In this document: one piece after another, positions 1 through 7,202 of the stretch
Position numbering within the stretch: position 1 is the stretch's first letter
Layout of the letters: the number at the start of each line of letters is the position of its first letter
Origin: a bacterium
GTDB taxonomy: Bacteria; Patescibacteriota; Patescibacteriia; UBA9934; GWF2-40-263
DNA: 39,609 nucleotides
Direction of reading: 5' to 3'
Assembly: GCA_020051955.1 (NCBI GenBank)
Contig: JAGVQB010000047.1
Location: 1-39,609 of the forward strand
Made by a program: the position numbers and the translations under genes
The notes under the pieces: model-generated
Databases searched by the model: none
Told to the model about the DNA's origin: nothing
What the model saw: the letters and a program-made list of their open reading frames with translations, nothing else

Positions 1-5
1 GCCGT

Positions 6-99
6 AACCAGATATGCCGTGTTATGTGATGTGCATGTTTTACTTTAATCCCGATAGCAATCGGGATTGCTCTAAAAAAGAATTTTAATTTTGTTTTTT
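6..99. repeat. Left copy of an imperfect inverted repeat with internal hairpin
   Basis: Read on the minus strand, this stretch matches 5911-5985 read on the plus strand. The matching blocks are an A-rich arm with CTTTTTTAGAGC, then a hairpin, then AAAGTAAAACATGCA, then TCACATAAC, with CTGGTT further out after a 10-base insertion in this copy. The hairpin here is a 9-bp stem (47-55 with 60-68) and a 4-base loop. In the right copy it is a different 5-bp stem. The two copies flank the mod-Shedu-res operon in opposite orientation. Whether they are transposon ends, recombination sites or a dispersed intergenic repeat cannot be decided from one window. Confidence 0.75.
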
Positions 100-150
100 G
101 TTTTGGATTTTGGGCAGAGGGGTTAGGGGTGAATGCCCAAAATCCAAAAC
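100..150. repeat. Perfect 17-bp inverted repeat downstream of res
   Basis: Bases 100-116 and 134-150 are exact reverse complements around a 17-base G-rich spacer. The element lies past the end of res, so it would form a very stable hairpin in the 3' region of the leftward operon transcript. No clear T-run follows it in either direction, so it is not a classical intrinsic terminator. It could still protect the 3' end or stop transcription in another way. Confidence 0.7.
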
Positions 151-166
151 TCCTTATTCTGTTTGA

Positions 167-205
167 GGGAGGGGCAAGAGGGGAACTAAAGGGGTGAATT
201 GCCCC
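167..205 (+). other. G-quadruplex-like run inside a second hairpin
   Basis: Four G-runs (167-169, 171-174, 180-183, 191-194) with loops of 1, 5 and 7 bases fit the usual G-quadruplex pattern on the plus strand. The same stretch forms a 7-bp inverted repeat, GGGGCAA at 171-177 with TTGCCCC at 199-205. It resembles the neighbouring 112-138 segment: both have GGGCA, a run of G, GGGGTGAAT and then GCCC, so the two may be diverged tandem copies. It lies 15 bases past the res stop codon. Confidence 0.45.
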
Positions 206-219
206 GACCGAAAACTTCC

Positions 220-2913
220 CTATCTGTTTTCAATTAACTGTTTTTCAAACACTTCTTCAAACTTTTCACGCAAAGTACTATTGACTTGTCCTTCGTTGAA
301 GAAAGGCAAACCAATCAAACGAAAATCCTTATTTTCTATCTTCAAATCAACTGTATGACTTTTTTCAATTTCAATCAAAAGTTTCTGTTTCCAACCTTCT
401 TTTGATTGCTCAAAAGTATTTTGCGCGTCCAAAAATTGATCACCTTTCGGCTCAACAAAAATCTGATACATAACTTCTTGCTTTGTCTTCTTCTCTGTCA
501 GAAACAAAACGAAATCTGGATAAAATGGCTCGCCGTTTTCATAGCTGTAAATTTTGAAAAACTGTTCATTGCGGAGTAAGGCAATGTCTTGATATTTTTT
601 CTTTAACTTTGTTATTGCCTCATCAATAAAGCGCAAAAATGATTCTTCCTCGCTCGTTCCCCGGATTTCGTTTTGAGCAAACCAATCCCGAGAAGAAAAA
701 TCAAAATCTCGCATATTTTGCGCTCGCGGACTTTCGCTATCTAATTGCAATACCTTGTCACTTTCAAATATTTTTTGGATCAAATGAGCTTTGAATTCCT
801 TTGTTCCGTAGTATTCCTTTTTCTCTTTGCCAGCGATTTCCAGCACTTTATCAATCACAAATCCGGCAATATTCAATTTTTCAATCTGCAAAAGATTTTC
901 AACCTGCTCGCTTGTGCCTTTCACCTTGATTTTTATTCCGCCAAGATATTTTTCATTTAAAATAAAATCTTTTGTGGATTCTATATTGCCGAATATCTTT
1001 TTTAGCTCATTAAATCGTCCGGCAGGCATTTTTGCCAAAGCGGTGCGGACAATATGTGTTCCCAAATCAGCAATTTTATAATCCCGAATTTCTATTTTTG
1101 CTTTTACTCCGGCGCCAGCCCCCGCAACAAACAAATCTTTTTCTATGGCTTCTCGCGTTGGTAGTTGAAAGATGTTTATTTCAGCATTGTGGTCAAATTC
1201 CGCTTTGGCGTCCGAGAGCGCAAAAACATCCTTTCCTAAATTTTCCTTGCGAGAATTTAAGAAAATATAACCTTTCTTCCAAAAATCACTGTTTTTAAAA
1301 TCACCTTTGATTTTGATCTCTTTTTGTACTGTTCGCGACGGCATAATACCTTCACGAACCAAAACACTTTCCAATTCTTGAATATAGCGAGGATTCGTTA
1401 CGCTGTGATAATAAAGCTGTTCCAAAATCCGAAGTTCGTTTTGTATGTCGGTATCAAATTTTCGCCTATATGCGTCCGTAAATTCGCCGAGCGTAAATGG
1501 ATAATATCTAGCGCCTCGTCCGATAAGTTGCGCCTCTTGCACAGTTGTTTTACCCGGTTTATTGCTTTTGGCGTCACGGCTGTTATACAAACGGACAATG
1601 TCAAAAAGATTTAAAACATCCCAACCCTCATTTAATTTTTCTGTTGCAAAAATAGCGCGGATTTCATTGTTTTGATCTTCCAACGAATTAAGTAAAATTT
1701 GTTTTTGCTCTAAATCTTTATCTTCATCAACCGTCAAGCATTTTTCCGGTGCAAAATCGCTTTTAATTTCTGCCACTAAATCCGCGAGAGTAATTTTTTG
1801 CTCATTGAAAAATTCAAATGCTTTTTGCAATGTCGCGTCTTTAATTGCCGTTTGCTGTTTTAGGTGTTTTTCGCCGAGTTCAGAAATAAGTTTGTGAAAA
1901 GAATCTTTGAAAATACTTGAAACGACAATTTGCGGATTATGTTCTTTTGATATTCCTTCTTTCGGAATACTTACTCTGTTAGCTTTGAACATAACCACGG
2001 GCTTTAGTGCGATTTTATACTTTTCTGCCACCTTACGGCGATATTGTGAAATAATCACCGCCGAAAGCGCGCGTTCCATAATCGGCGCGTTTATTTGTAA
2101 AGTTCGCACATCTTTTGAAAACCCGTCCAAGCGATATTCTTTCAGATCATAGCGATAAATTGCTTTGTCTTTATACTTTTCCAAAATTTCCGGATATTCC
2201 TGCTCCAAACGAGCCGTCGCCGTAAATTCCAAAAGCACATTATCCTTTTGGCTGTTGGCGTTCAAAATCCGCATCACTGTATTTTCCCAATTGCGTCGGT
2301 CTTCTTCTTCGGTTTTGCTTATCTTGGCATTTGTTTCCGCGGATAGATTATGCGCTTCATCCGCAATCAAAACAATTTTCTTGTCCTCAAAATCTTCATA
2401 AGTCAAAACATTTTCGCGAGCGAAATTAAAGCGAGAATGCAAAAGCGCAGTCGTGGAAAAGATAATATTTATATCGTCGTCATTTACTCCTTCAAAATTA
2501 TCCACCTCTTTGATTTTTATTTCCTGTCCGCCAAGTGAAATTTTATCGGCAAATAAATACTTTTTAGAATTCGGATCAAGAAAATTGGCCTTGGTCTTTT
2601 GGATAATGTTGCCAAGGCGAGTAAAAAAAATGAAATTGCGGTATCCCTTTTGATAAAAATACAAAAAATTGGCGGACATGATGAGCGTCTTGCCCGAGCC
2701 GGTCGCCATATTAAACATCAAATGAATCGGTTTTTGTTTTTGGTGGTATTCCTCAACATAATAATAAAAACGCCCCAGCGCTTCTTTTTGGTATTCGCGC
2801 GCCGGAAAAGCCGGATTTAGATTTTTCAAAATATCCGTTTTTTCCGTCGCCTTGTTTTTGAAAACATCAGCACCGGCAAAGTTTTTATATGAGTTAAATT
2901 CGTCGTATAACAT
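220..2913 (-). CDS. res: Type III restriction endonuclease, Res subunit
   Basis: This is an 897-residue superfamily 2 translocase/nuclease that would act with Mod to cut DNA carrying unmethylated recognition sites. Motifs visible in order: Walker A ATGSGKT near residue 71, DEAH near 184, TATA (motif III) shortly after, EGWDV and QLIGRGAR (motif VI) near 464, and a C-terminal PD-(D/E)xK nuclease with PDF near 798 and EPKG near 825. Length is normal for the family and all motors and nuclease residues look intact. It starts at ATG one base after the stop of the Shedu-like gene, as the last gene of the mod-Shedu-res operon. The gene is AT-rich compared with the core of the window, which suggests acquisition. 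Confidence 0.95.
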   Translation of the reverse strand: MLYDEFNSYKNFAGADVFKNKATEKTDILKNLNPAFPAREYQKEALGRFYYYVEEYHQKQKPIHLMFNMATGSGKTLIMSANFLYFYQKGYRNFIFFTRLGNIIQKTKANFLDPNSKKYLFADKISLGGQEIKIKEVDNFEGVNDDDINIIFSTTALLHSRFNFARENVLTYEDFEDKKIVLIADEAHNLSAETNAKISKTEEEDRRNWENTVMRILNANSQKDNVLLEFTATARLEQEYPEILEKYKDKAIYRYDLKEYRLDGFSKDVRTLQINAPIMERALSAVIISQYRRKVAEKYKIALKPVVMFKANRVSIPKEGISKEHNPQIVVSSIFKDSFHKLISELGEKHLKQQTAIKDATLQKAFEFFNEQKITLADLVAEIKSDFAPEKCLTVDEDKDLEQKQILLNSLEDQNNEIRAIFATEKLNEGWDVLNLFDIVRLYNSRDAKSNKPGKTTVQEAQLIGRGARYYPFTLGEFTDAYRRKFDTDIQNELRILEQLYYHSVTNPRYIQELESVLVREGIMPSRTVQKEIKIKGDFKNSDFWKKGYIFLNSRKENLGKDVFALSDAKAEFDHNAEINIFQLPTREAIEKDLFVAGAGAGVKAKIEIRDYKIADLGTHIVRTALAKMPAGRFNELKKIFGNIESTKDFILNEKYLGGIKIKVKGTSEQVENLLQIEKLNIAGFVIDKVLEIAGKEKKEYYGTKEFKAHLIQKIFESDKVLQLDSESPRAQNMRDFDFSSRDWFAQNEIRGTSEEESFLRFIDEAITKLKKKYQDIALLRNEQFFKIYSYENGEPFYPDFVLFLTEKKTKQEVMYQIFVEPKGDQFLDAQNTFEQSKEGWKQKLLIEIEKSHTVDLKIENKDFRLIGLPFFNEGQVNSTLREKFEEVFEKQLIENR

Positions 2914-2914
2914 A

Positions 2915-3955
2915 TTATTCTTTTAATAAGCTCAAAAATGTCTGTATTCTTCCAAATAATTCATCGAAGGTTATGATTTCAACCTCTTTAGAGAAAGACC
3001 GATACAATTCAAAAGATTTTTTCTCATCATTGTTTTGTAAGTTTTTTATTTTACCAATAACTAAAATACATTTGGCATTATGTAAAAATTTTCCATTATT
3101 ATCACCATGGGTATTTATATAGATTTTTCTTTGATTTAAAACTTGATTTATTCCGCCGGTCAATTCGTCGCTCATACTAAAAATAACATTGTCTTTTCCG
3201 TCCTCGTCTCCGCGATATTTACTGCCAACAATTTTTGTTTCTGGTGTTTTTATTTCAATAAAAGCTAAATTACCCGTAAGATCATTTTTATACAATAAAT
3301 CACCTTTTACGCCCCCCTTATCGTCGTCTTCTTTCCCTCCACAATAAAATTTTTTTCCTATCAATATGAATGGACAAGAAAATATTTGAGATAATATCCA
3401 TGTATGATTCTGGAATAACTGTTGCCAAAATTCCTCGTTATTATTACCTATGTTGTCATTCCAATTTTTTATGATGTCTTCTAAACGCGCAACACTAACC
3501 AAGGAATCAATATTTTTTAGCTTATTTTGATTTAAGTGTTTGATAAATGAAAAATCAATTTCTTCCGGATTATCAATAATTACTTTTTTCTTTTCAATCT
3601 TTTGTCCGATTGCATGATATTGTGCATTAAGAAATTCTGTTAATTTTTTAACAGCTTCTCCATTACCAGCATCGATTTTCATCGACTGAAAATCGCCATG
3701 AAAATGATCCTCTGCTTCATCAACTACAGCCTCCCATGCGTCAGTGGTCTTTTTTCTTTTATATTTGTTTAATTTCAAATCAAAATGGTGAATTGTTCCG
3801 TCTTTCTTGGGAATATGAAAAGCATGAGCGATTATTGTAGTAAAATCTGTTTTATAAATTACTTGTCTTGAAACACCAAAACCTCTTGATTTAGCGTCAA
3901 TAGAAATTGCCTCAATTTCATCGTTTAGTTTTACATCAAAATTATTTTGATCCAT
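2915..3955 (-). CDS. Shedu-type (DUF4263) immune nuclease
   Basis: This 346-residue protein has a C-terminal half with the hallmarks of the Shedu/SduA family. One is an EEFWQQLFQNHTWILSQIF stretch near residues 170-190. The other is a PD-(D/E)xK-like core with GDLLY near 220 and IEIKTP near 235, followed by a Q-rich helix (INQVLNQRK). The first ~150 residues are unrecognised and probably regulatory, as is usual in Shedu proteins. Shedu is known as a single-gene antiphage system in which a nuclease is released on infection. Here the gene overlaps the 3' end of mod by 14 bases and ends one base before res, so it is translated within the R-M operon. The start ATG is preceded by TTTTT rather than a Shine-Dalgarno. 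The family call is by pattern recognition, without a profile search. Confidence 0.82.
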   Translation of the reverse strand: MDQNNFDVKLNDEIEAISIDAKSRGFGVSRQVIYKTDFTTIIAHAFHIPKKDGTIHHFDLKLNKYKRKKTTDAWEAVVDEAEDHFHGDFQSMKIDAGNGEAVKKLTEFLNAQYHAIGQKIEKKKVIIDNPEEIDFSFIKHLNQNKLKNIDSLVSVARLEDIIKNWNDNIGNNNEEFWQQLFQNHTWILSQIFSCPFILIGKKFYCGGKEDDDKGGVKGDLLYKNDLTGNLAFIEIKTPETKIVGSKYRGDEDGKDNVIFSMSDELTGGINQVLNQRKIYINTHGDNNGKFLHNAKCILVIGKIKNLQNNDEKKSFELYRSFSKEVEIITFDELFGRIQTFLSLLKE

Positions 3956-5798
3956 AAAAATTCTCGTTTAACTCTTTGTCTTTCTTACTTACTCCGTACT
4001 CTTTGTCTTCAATCTCGCTCAAATTGACATAAAGCTGATTTTTATCCAAACATGCAATCAAAAACTTTTTTTGATCGGCAATACTCAAATCCTCAAAATC
4101 TTTGGCGTTGGCGACAATCATTTCCGGCTTTACTTTATAGCTCAAAAATGCGGTTTCTTTCATTTCGTCCCAAAGTTTAGCGAGTTCTTTTCCTGTTTTT
4201 GTATCGCGAATATTTTCTATCCATTCCTCGTTCCATTTAGCGAGTTCCATATAAACAAAATCCCCGCCACCTTTCCAATTTACATCTTTTGAAATTCCAC
4301 CCTGATCGCCAGCGATAACCTCTTTCAATCTCGCTTCCGGCAGATCATGAATGTAATCCATTTGCTCAATACCGATATATTGCCGACCTGTCTTGTGTGC
4401 GGTCGCTAATGTAGTGCCCGTACCCGCAAAAAAATCTAACACCAAATCGTTATTGTCTATTGTTAAATCAAAAATTCTTTGTAAAAGTTTTTCTGGCTTT
4501 TGTCCGGAGAATCCCGTGTCTTCACTTTTACTCCTATTCATGTTTCCGATATCTCCCCACAAGTTATCTATCTGTTTTCCAATTTTCAGTCTTTCATTCA
4601 GATAATATTTTTCTCTAATAGTTTTATCGGTAATATATAATCTTCCTTCCTTTTCTTTCGCTTTTAATTTTTCTTTCGTCATTCTCCATCCTTTTGCTGG
4701 ACATTTCCAAATCCTTCCCTTGTTGTCTTTATAATCGTAAGTTGTTTGCGGACCAGGACCACCTGTTTTTTGCAGACTAACGGTTGTGTACTTACCTTTT
4801 CCGTCATTATCGTCCTTATTAAACGAAGCTATATCGATCTCGGTTAATTCTTTTGTAATGTTATTTATTCCGGAACTTGGATTTTTTGAGTAAAACAAAA
4901 TTGTATCAATATTCCAAGGTAAATTTTTACTTATAGTTTTACCCGCATATGTTCTATGCCAGTATATTGAATTTCTATAATTATCTCTTCCAAAAATATC
5001 ATCTAACAAAACTTTCAGATATGCTTGTTCGCTATCGTCGCATTGCACAAAAATAAAACCATCATCCCTCAATAAAGTTTTTGCAACTTCTAATCTATTC
5101 TTCATAAATACCAACCACGAGGAGTGATTGAAAGAATCGTTATAATTAAAACCATCGTTTCCCGTATTATATGGCGGGTCAATGTAAATCAATTTTACTT
5201 TTCCGGAGAATTCTTTTTTGAGCGAGGCGAGGGCGAGTAAGTTATTGCCTTTAATAATCAAATTATCTTTGATCGTTCCTTTTTCATCGCGATTGAAGCC
5301 GTCCAGTTTGTGTTCGCCTTTTTTGTCTATCCGCTTAAAATTGGTAAAAACTTTGGCGTCTAGCAAGCGATTGATGTCGTCCGGCGCCAACGTTTCGTTA
5401 TAAAAAATCTCGTCTCTTTTTTGGTCTTCCTTGGTCATTCCGCCTTCCAAAACACAATCTTTATATGGCCAAGTTAAAACAATTTCTTTGTTTTCGCTCA
5501 CATATTCATCGCCAGCAGTTAAGCCGATTTTGTTCTTAAAAGCGGTATAAGAATCCGGCAGAAATTGTTTATTGGAAACAAAACGGATAAATTTCTCTTT
5601 ATCAAAAATCAACGTCTTTTCTACTTCAAAAAAGAAGTGTTGCTTGATCGCTTTTTCGGAAAGCAAAAGTTTTATAAGTTCAGGGTCATTTTTTCGTGCC
5701 AATTCCTGTGTTTGGTTTTTTAAAAGTACGCCGTCTTGCGAAACAAGGCGTTCGTCTTTTTTTAATAAATCTGTTAACTGTTCAAATATGTTTTTCAT
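3942..5798 (-). CDS. mod: Type III DNA methyltransferase, Mod subunit (N6-adenine, beta class)
   Basis: This is a 618-residue site-specific adenine methyltransferase that provides target recognition and modification for the type III system. The catalytic motif DPPY (in YIDPPYNTG) lies near residue 208 and the AdoMet-binding motif FAGTGT near 458. This DPPY-first order is that of beta-class enzymes. The region between them (about 290-440) should hold the target recognition domain. Mod proteins work as dimers and are needed by Res. It is the first gene of a three-gene leftward operon; its end overlaps the Shedu-like start by 14 bases. The C-terminus beyond about 600 is short but no frameshift is seen. 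No Shine-Dalgarno precedes the ATG. Confidence 0.94.
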   Translation of the reverse strand: MKNIFEQLTDLLKKDERLVSQDGVLLKNQTQELARKNDPELIKLLLSEKAIKQHFFFEVEKTLIFDKEKFIRFVSNKQFLPDSYTAFKNKIGLTAGDEYVSENKEIVLTWPYKDCVLEGGMTKEDQKRDEIFYNETLAPDDINRLLDAKVFTNFKRIDKKGEHKLDGFNRDEKGTIKDNLIIKGNNLLALASLKKEFSGKVKLIYIDPPYNTGNDGFNYNDSFNHSSWLVFMKNRLEVAKTLLRDDGFIFVQCDDSEQAYLKVLLDDIFGRDNYRNSIYWHRTYAGKTISKNLPWNIDTILFYSKNPSSGINNITKELTEIDIASFNKDDNDGKGKYTTVSLQKTGGPGPQTTYDYKDNKGRIWKCPAKGWRMTKEKLKAKEKEGRLYITDKTIREKYYLNERLKIGKQIDNLWGDIGNMNRSKSEDTGFSGQKPEKLLQRIFDLTIDNNDLVLDFFAGTGTTLATAHKTGRQYIGIEQMDYIHDLPEARLKEVIAGDQGGISKDVNWKGGGDFVYMELAKWNEEWIENIRDTKTGKELAKLWDEMKETAFLSYKVKPEMIVANAKDFEDLSIADQKKFLIACLDKNQLYVNLSEIEDKEYGVSKKDKELNENFYGSK

Positions 5799-5829
5799 AG
5801 TTTTTAGTTTCGTAAATCAAGTTATTAAT

Positions 5830-5835
5830 ATTGTA
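5830..5835 (-). promoter_or_regulatory. Possible -10 element for the mod-Shedu-res operon
   Basis: On the minus strand TACAAT (5 of 6 bases of the consensus) lies 31 bases upstream of the mod ATG in an AT-rich leader. No convincing -35 is visible at the right distance, so this is only a candidate. Confidence 0.3.
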
Positions 5836-5910
5836 TTCGTTTTCCCCTTATAAATAAATCGTTTTCGTAGCGGAGCGGAGAAAACACCTTATACCCCTTT
5901 CTAATAAATA

Positions 5911-5985
5911 AAAAACAAAATTCAAATTCTTTTTTAGAGCTGGGCGATAGCCCAAAAGTAAAACATGCATTTCACATAACTGGTT
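5911..5985. repeat. Right copy of the inverted repeat flanking the R-M/Shedu operon
   Basis: This is the partner of 6-99 in opposite orientation. Its arms keep the A-rich block, CTTTTTTAGAGC, AAGTAAAACATGCA and TCACATAAC. The central hairpin is TGGGC (5941-5945), loop GATA, GCCCA (5950-5954), so structure is kept while sequence and stem length change. It sits between the operon and the tyrosine recombinase gene. The whole 5799-6155 gap holds this repeat, a second short inverted repeat, the recombinase promoter and its leader hairpin. Confidence 0.75.
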
Positions 5986-6004
5986 TTTATACGAACTGTT
6001 TTCG

Positions 6005-6031
6005 GATACACACACGTATTCGTTGTGTATC
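6005..6031. repeat. Short inverted repeat, possible recombinase core site or operator
   Basis: GATACACA (6005-6012) and TGTGTATC (6024-6031) are perfect 8-bp arms around 11 bases. Read as 10-bp arms with two mismatched positions, the spacer is 7 bases, the size range of tyrosine recombinase core sites. It ends 124 bases before the recombinase start and 20 bases before its putative promoter, so an operator role is equally possible. Confidence 0.4.
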
Positions 6032-6050
6032 TGATGTGGACAGTTTAGCA

Positions 6051-6080
6051 TTGACAGAAGTTAAAAAACAAGTAAATATT
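6051..6080 (+). promoter_or_regulatory. Putative promoter of the tyrosine recombinase gene
   Basis: A perfect TTGACA -35 at 6051-6056 is followed after 18 bases by AATATT (6075-6080), a 4-of-6 match to the -10 consensus. Transcription would begin near 6087, just before the hairpin at 6093. Confidence 0.45.
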
Positions 6081-6092
6081 AATAGCAGAAAT

Positions 6093-6130
6093 AACCTCCC
6101 CTCTATCTTAAGAGCTGGGAGGTTTTTGTT
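6093..6130 (+). terminator. Intrinsic terminator or attenuator in the recombinase leader
   Basis: AACCTCCC (6093-6100) pairs perfectly with GGGAGGTT (6117-6124). An inner CTCT/AGAG stem extends the hairpin, and TTTTTGTTT follows. It lies between the putative promoter and the recombinase ATG at 6156. No plus-strand gene lies upstream that would need terminating, which favours a leader attenuator or a short stable leader RNA. Confidence 0.65.
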
Positions 6131-6155
6131 TAATTCACTTTAGTTACTAATTTTT

Positions 6156-6992
6156 ATGGCAAATATTCAATTTCATAATTTGGATCAAGCGTTTCTGGAA
6201 CTCGAGAGGGTTCTCACTCTTAGAAACTATAGTCGTGCAACCTGTAAAAGCTACAGAGGATGTCTTTTGCGTTTCCTGCAGACGCATCCAGATGAGATGA
6301 ACAAACCAAATAAAACGTCGATTGAGAATTTTCTGCTTGATCTGTATGGAAAAAATTCTTCTGCGCAGACAGTGACATCATACCTACAAGCGATTCAGTT
6401 CTATTACCGTGAGGTAATCGGTGTGAATATTGACCTGCAGATCAAAACACCCAGGCGGCCATCTCGGCTTCCTGTTACATTGAGCCACAAGGAAATTGAA
6501 AGGATTCTATCAAACGTTTCGAACGATAAGCACCGCACTATGATTGCGCTTGCGTACGGATCGGGACTTCGCGTGTCTGAACTTACAGATTTGCGCGCGG
6601 GAAGCATAGATTTTGACGAAGGCGTCATATATGTCTATCAGGGGAAAGGTAAAAAGGATCGAATCACGCTTTTGCCGCAGGTAATCATTAAGGAGTTGCG
6701 AAAAAGTACAGCAGGCAAATGTCCGAACGACTATCTATTTGAGAGTGAACGTGGAGGCAGACTCTCATCACGCTCGATACAAAAAGTATTTTCACACTCT
6801 TTAAAAGTTTCGGAAATAAAAAAGCCAGCGACCTTTCATTCACTTCGGCATAGTTTTGCAACGCATATTCTCGAACAGGGAACGGATTTGCGATTTATTC
6901 AAAAACTTCTTGGACACTCGAATATTCGAACGACACAACGCTATACACACGTCTCGACCGCATCACTTCGTGCGATTCAGAGCCCGCTATGA
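6156..6992 (+). CDS. XerC/D-type tyrosine recombinase (integrase)
   Basis: This 278-residue site-specific recombinase has an N-terminal SAM-like core-binding domain (about 8-90) and a C-terminal catalytic domain (about 105-278). All catalytic residues are visible: R139 (GSGLRVSEL), a lysine in GKGKKD near 164, H228 and R231 (HSLRHSF), H254 (LGHS) and nucleophile Y263 (QRYTHVS). The KPAT-H-LRHSFAT block and the C-terminal SPL resemble integron integrases, but the extra helix insertion of IntI is absent. It could therefore be a chromosomal-dimer resolvase or a mobile-element integrase. It stands alone, beside the inverted repeat that bounds the R-M/Shedu cassette. The start ATG is preceded by TTTTT and has no Shine-Dalgarno. 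Confidence 0.92.
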   Translation: MANIQFHNLDQAFLELERVLTLRNYSRATCKSYRGCLLRFLQTHPDEMNKPNKTSIENFLLDLYGKNSSAQTVTSYLQAIQFYYREVIGVNIDLQIKTPRRPSRLPVTLSHKEIERILSNVSNDKHRTMIALAYGSGLRVSELTDLRAGSIDFDEGVIYVYQGKGKKDRITLLPQVIIKELRKSTAGKCPNDYLFESERGGRLSSRSIQKVFSHSLKVSEIKKPATFHSLRHSFATHILEQGTDLRFIQKLLGHSNIRTTQRYTHVSTASLRAIQSPL

Positions 6993-7202
6993 TGTCATTA
7001 GCGGTTGTCTCCGTTAGTTACATAACAACCCTGACCCCTCCATGCGGGATAACCACCCCCGACCCCTCCTTAAAAAGATTTCTATTACATCTTCTCTTCT
7101 CTCCACTTCCCAACCTCGATAACCTTGATTCCCTCGCAAACCTTGTAGCTTCTGTACCAATATATTTTCATTCCCCCACAATTTTGATAGGATGATCCTA
7201 CT

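Noticed and set aside
6-5985. True integron attC sites
   Set aside because: The expected RYYYAAC/GTTRRRY boxes are not cleanly present, and the flanking arms do not pair with each other.
5848-6051. Open frame of 67 codons on the minus strand
   Set aside because: It crosses the inverted repeat and its hairpin and has no protein-like pattern; the repeat explains the sequence.
6989-7195. Open frame of 68 codons after the recombinase
   Set aside because: Low-complexity composition, no recognisable domain and no ribosome site; treated as intergenic DNA.
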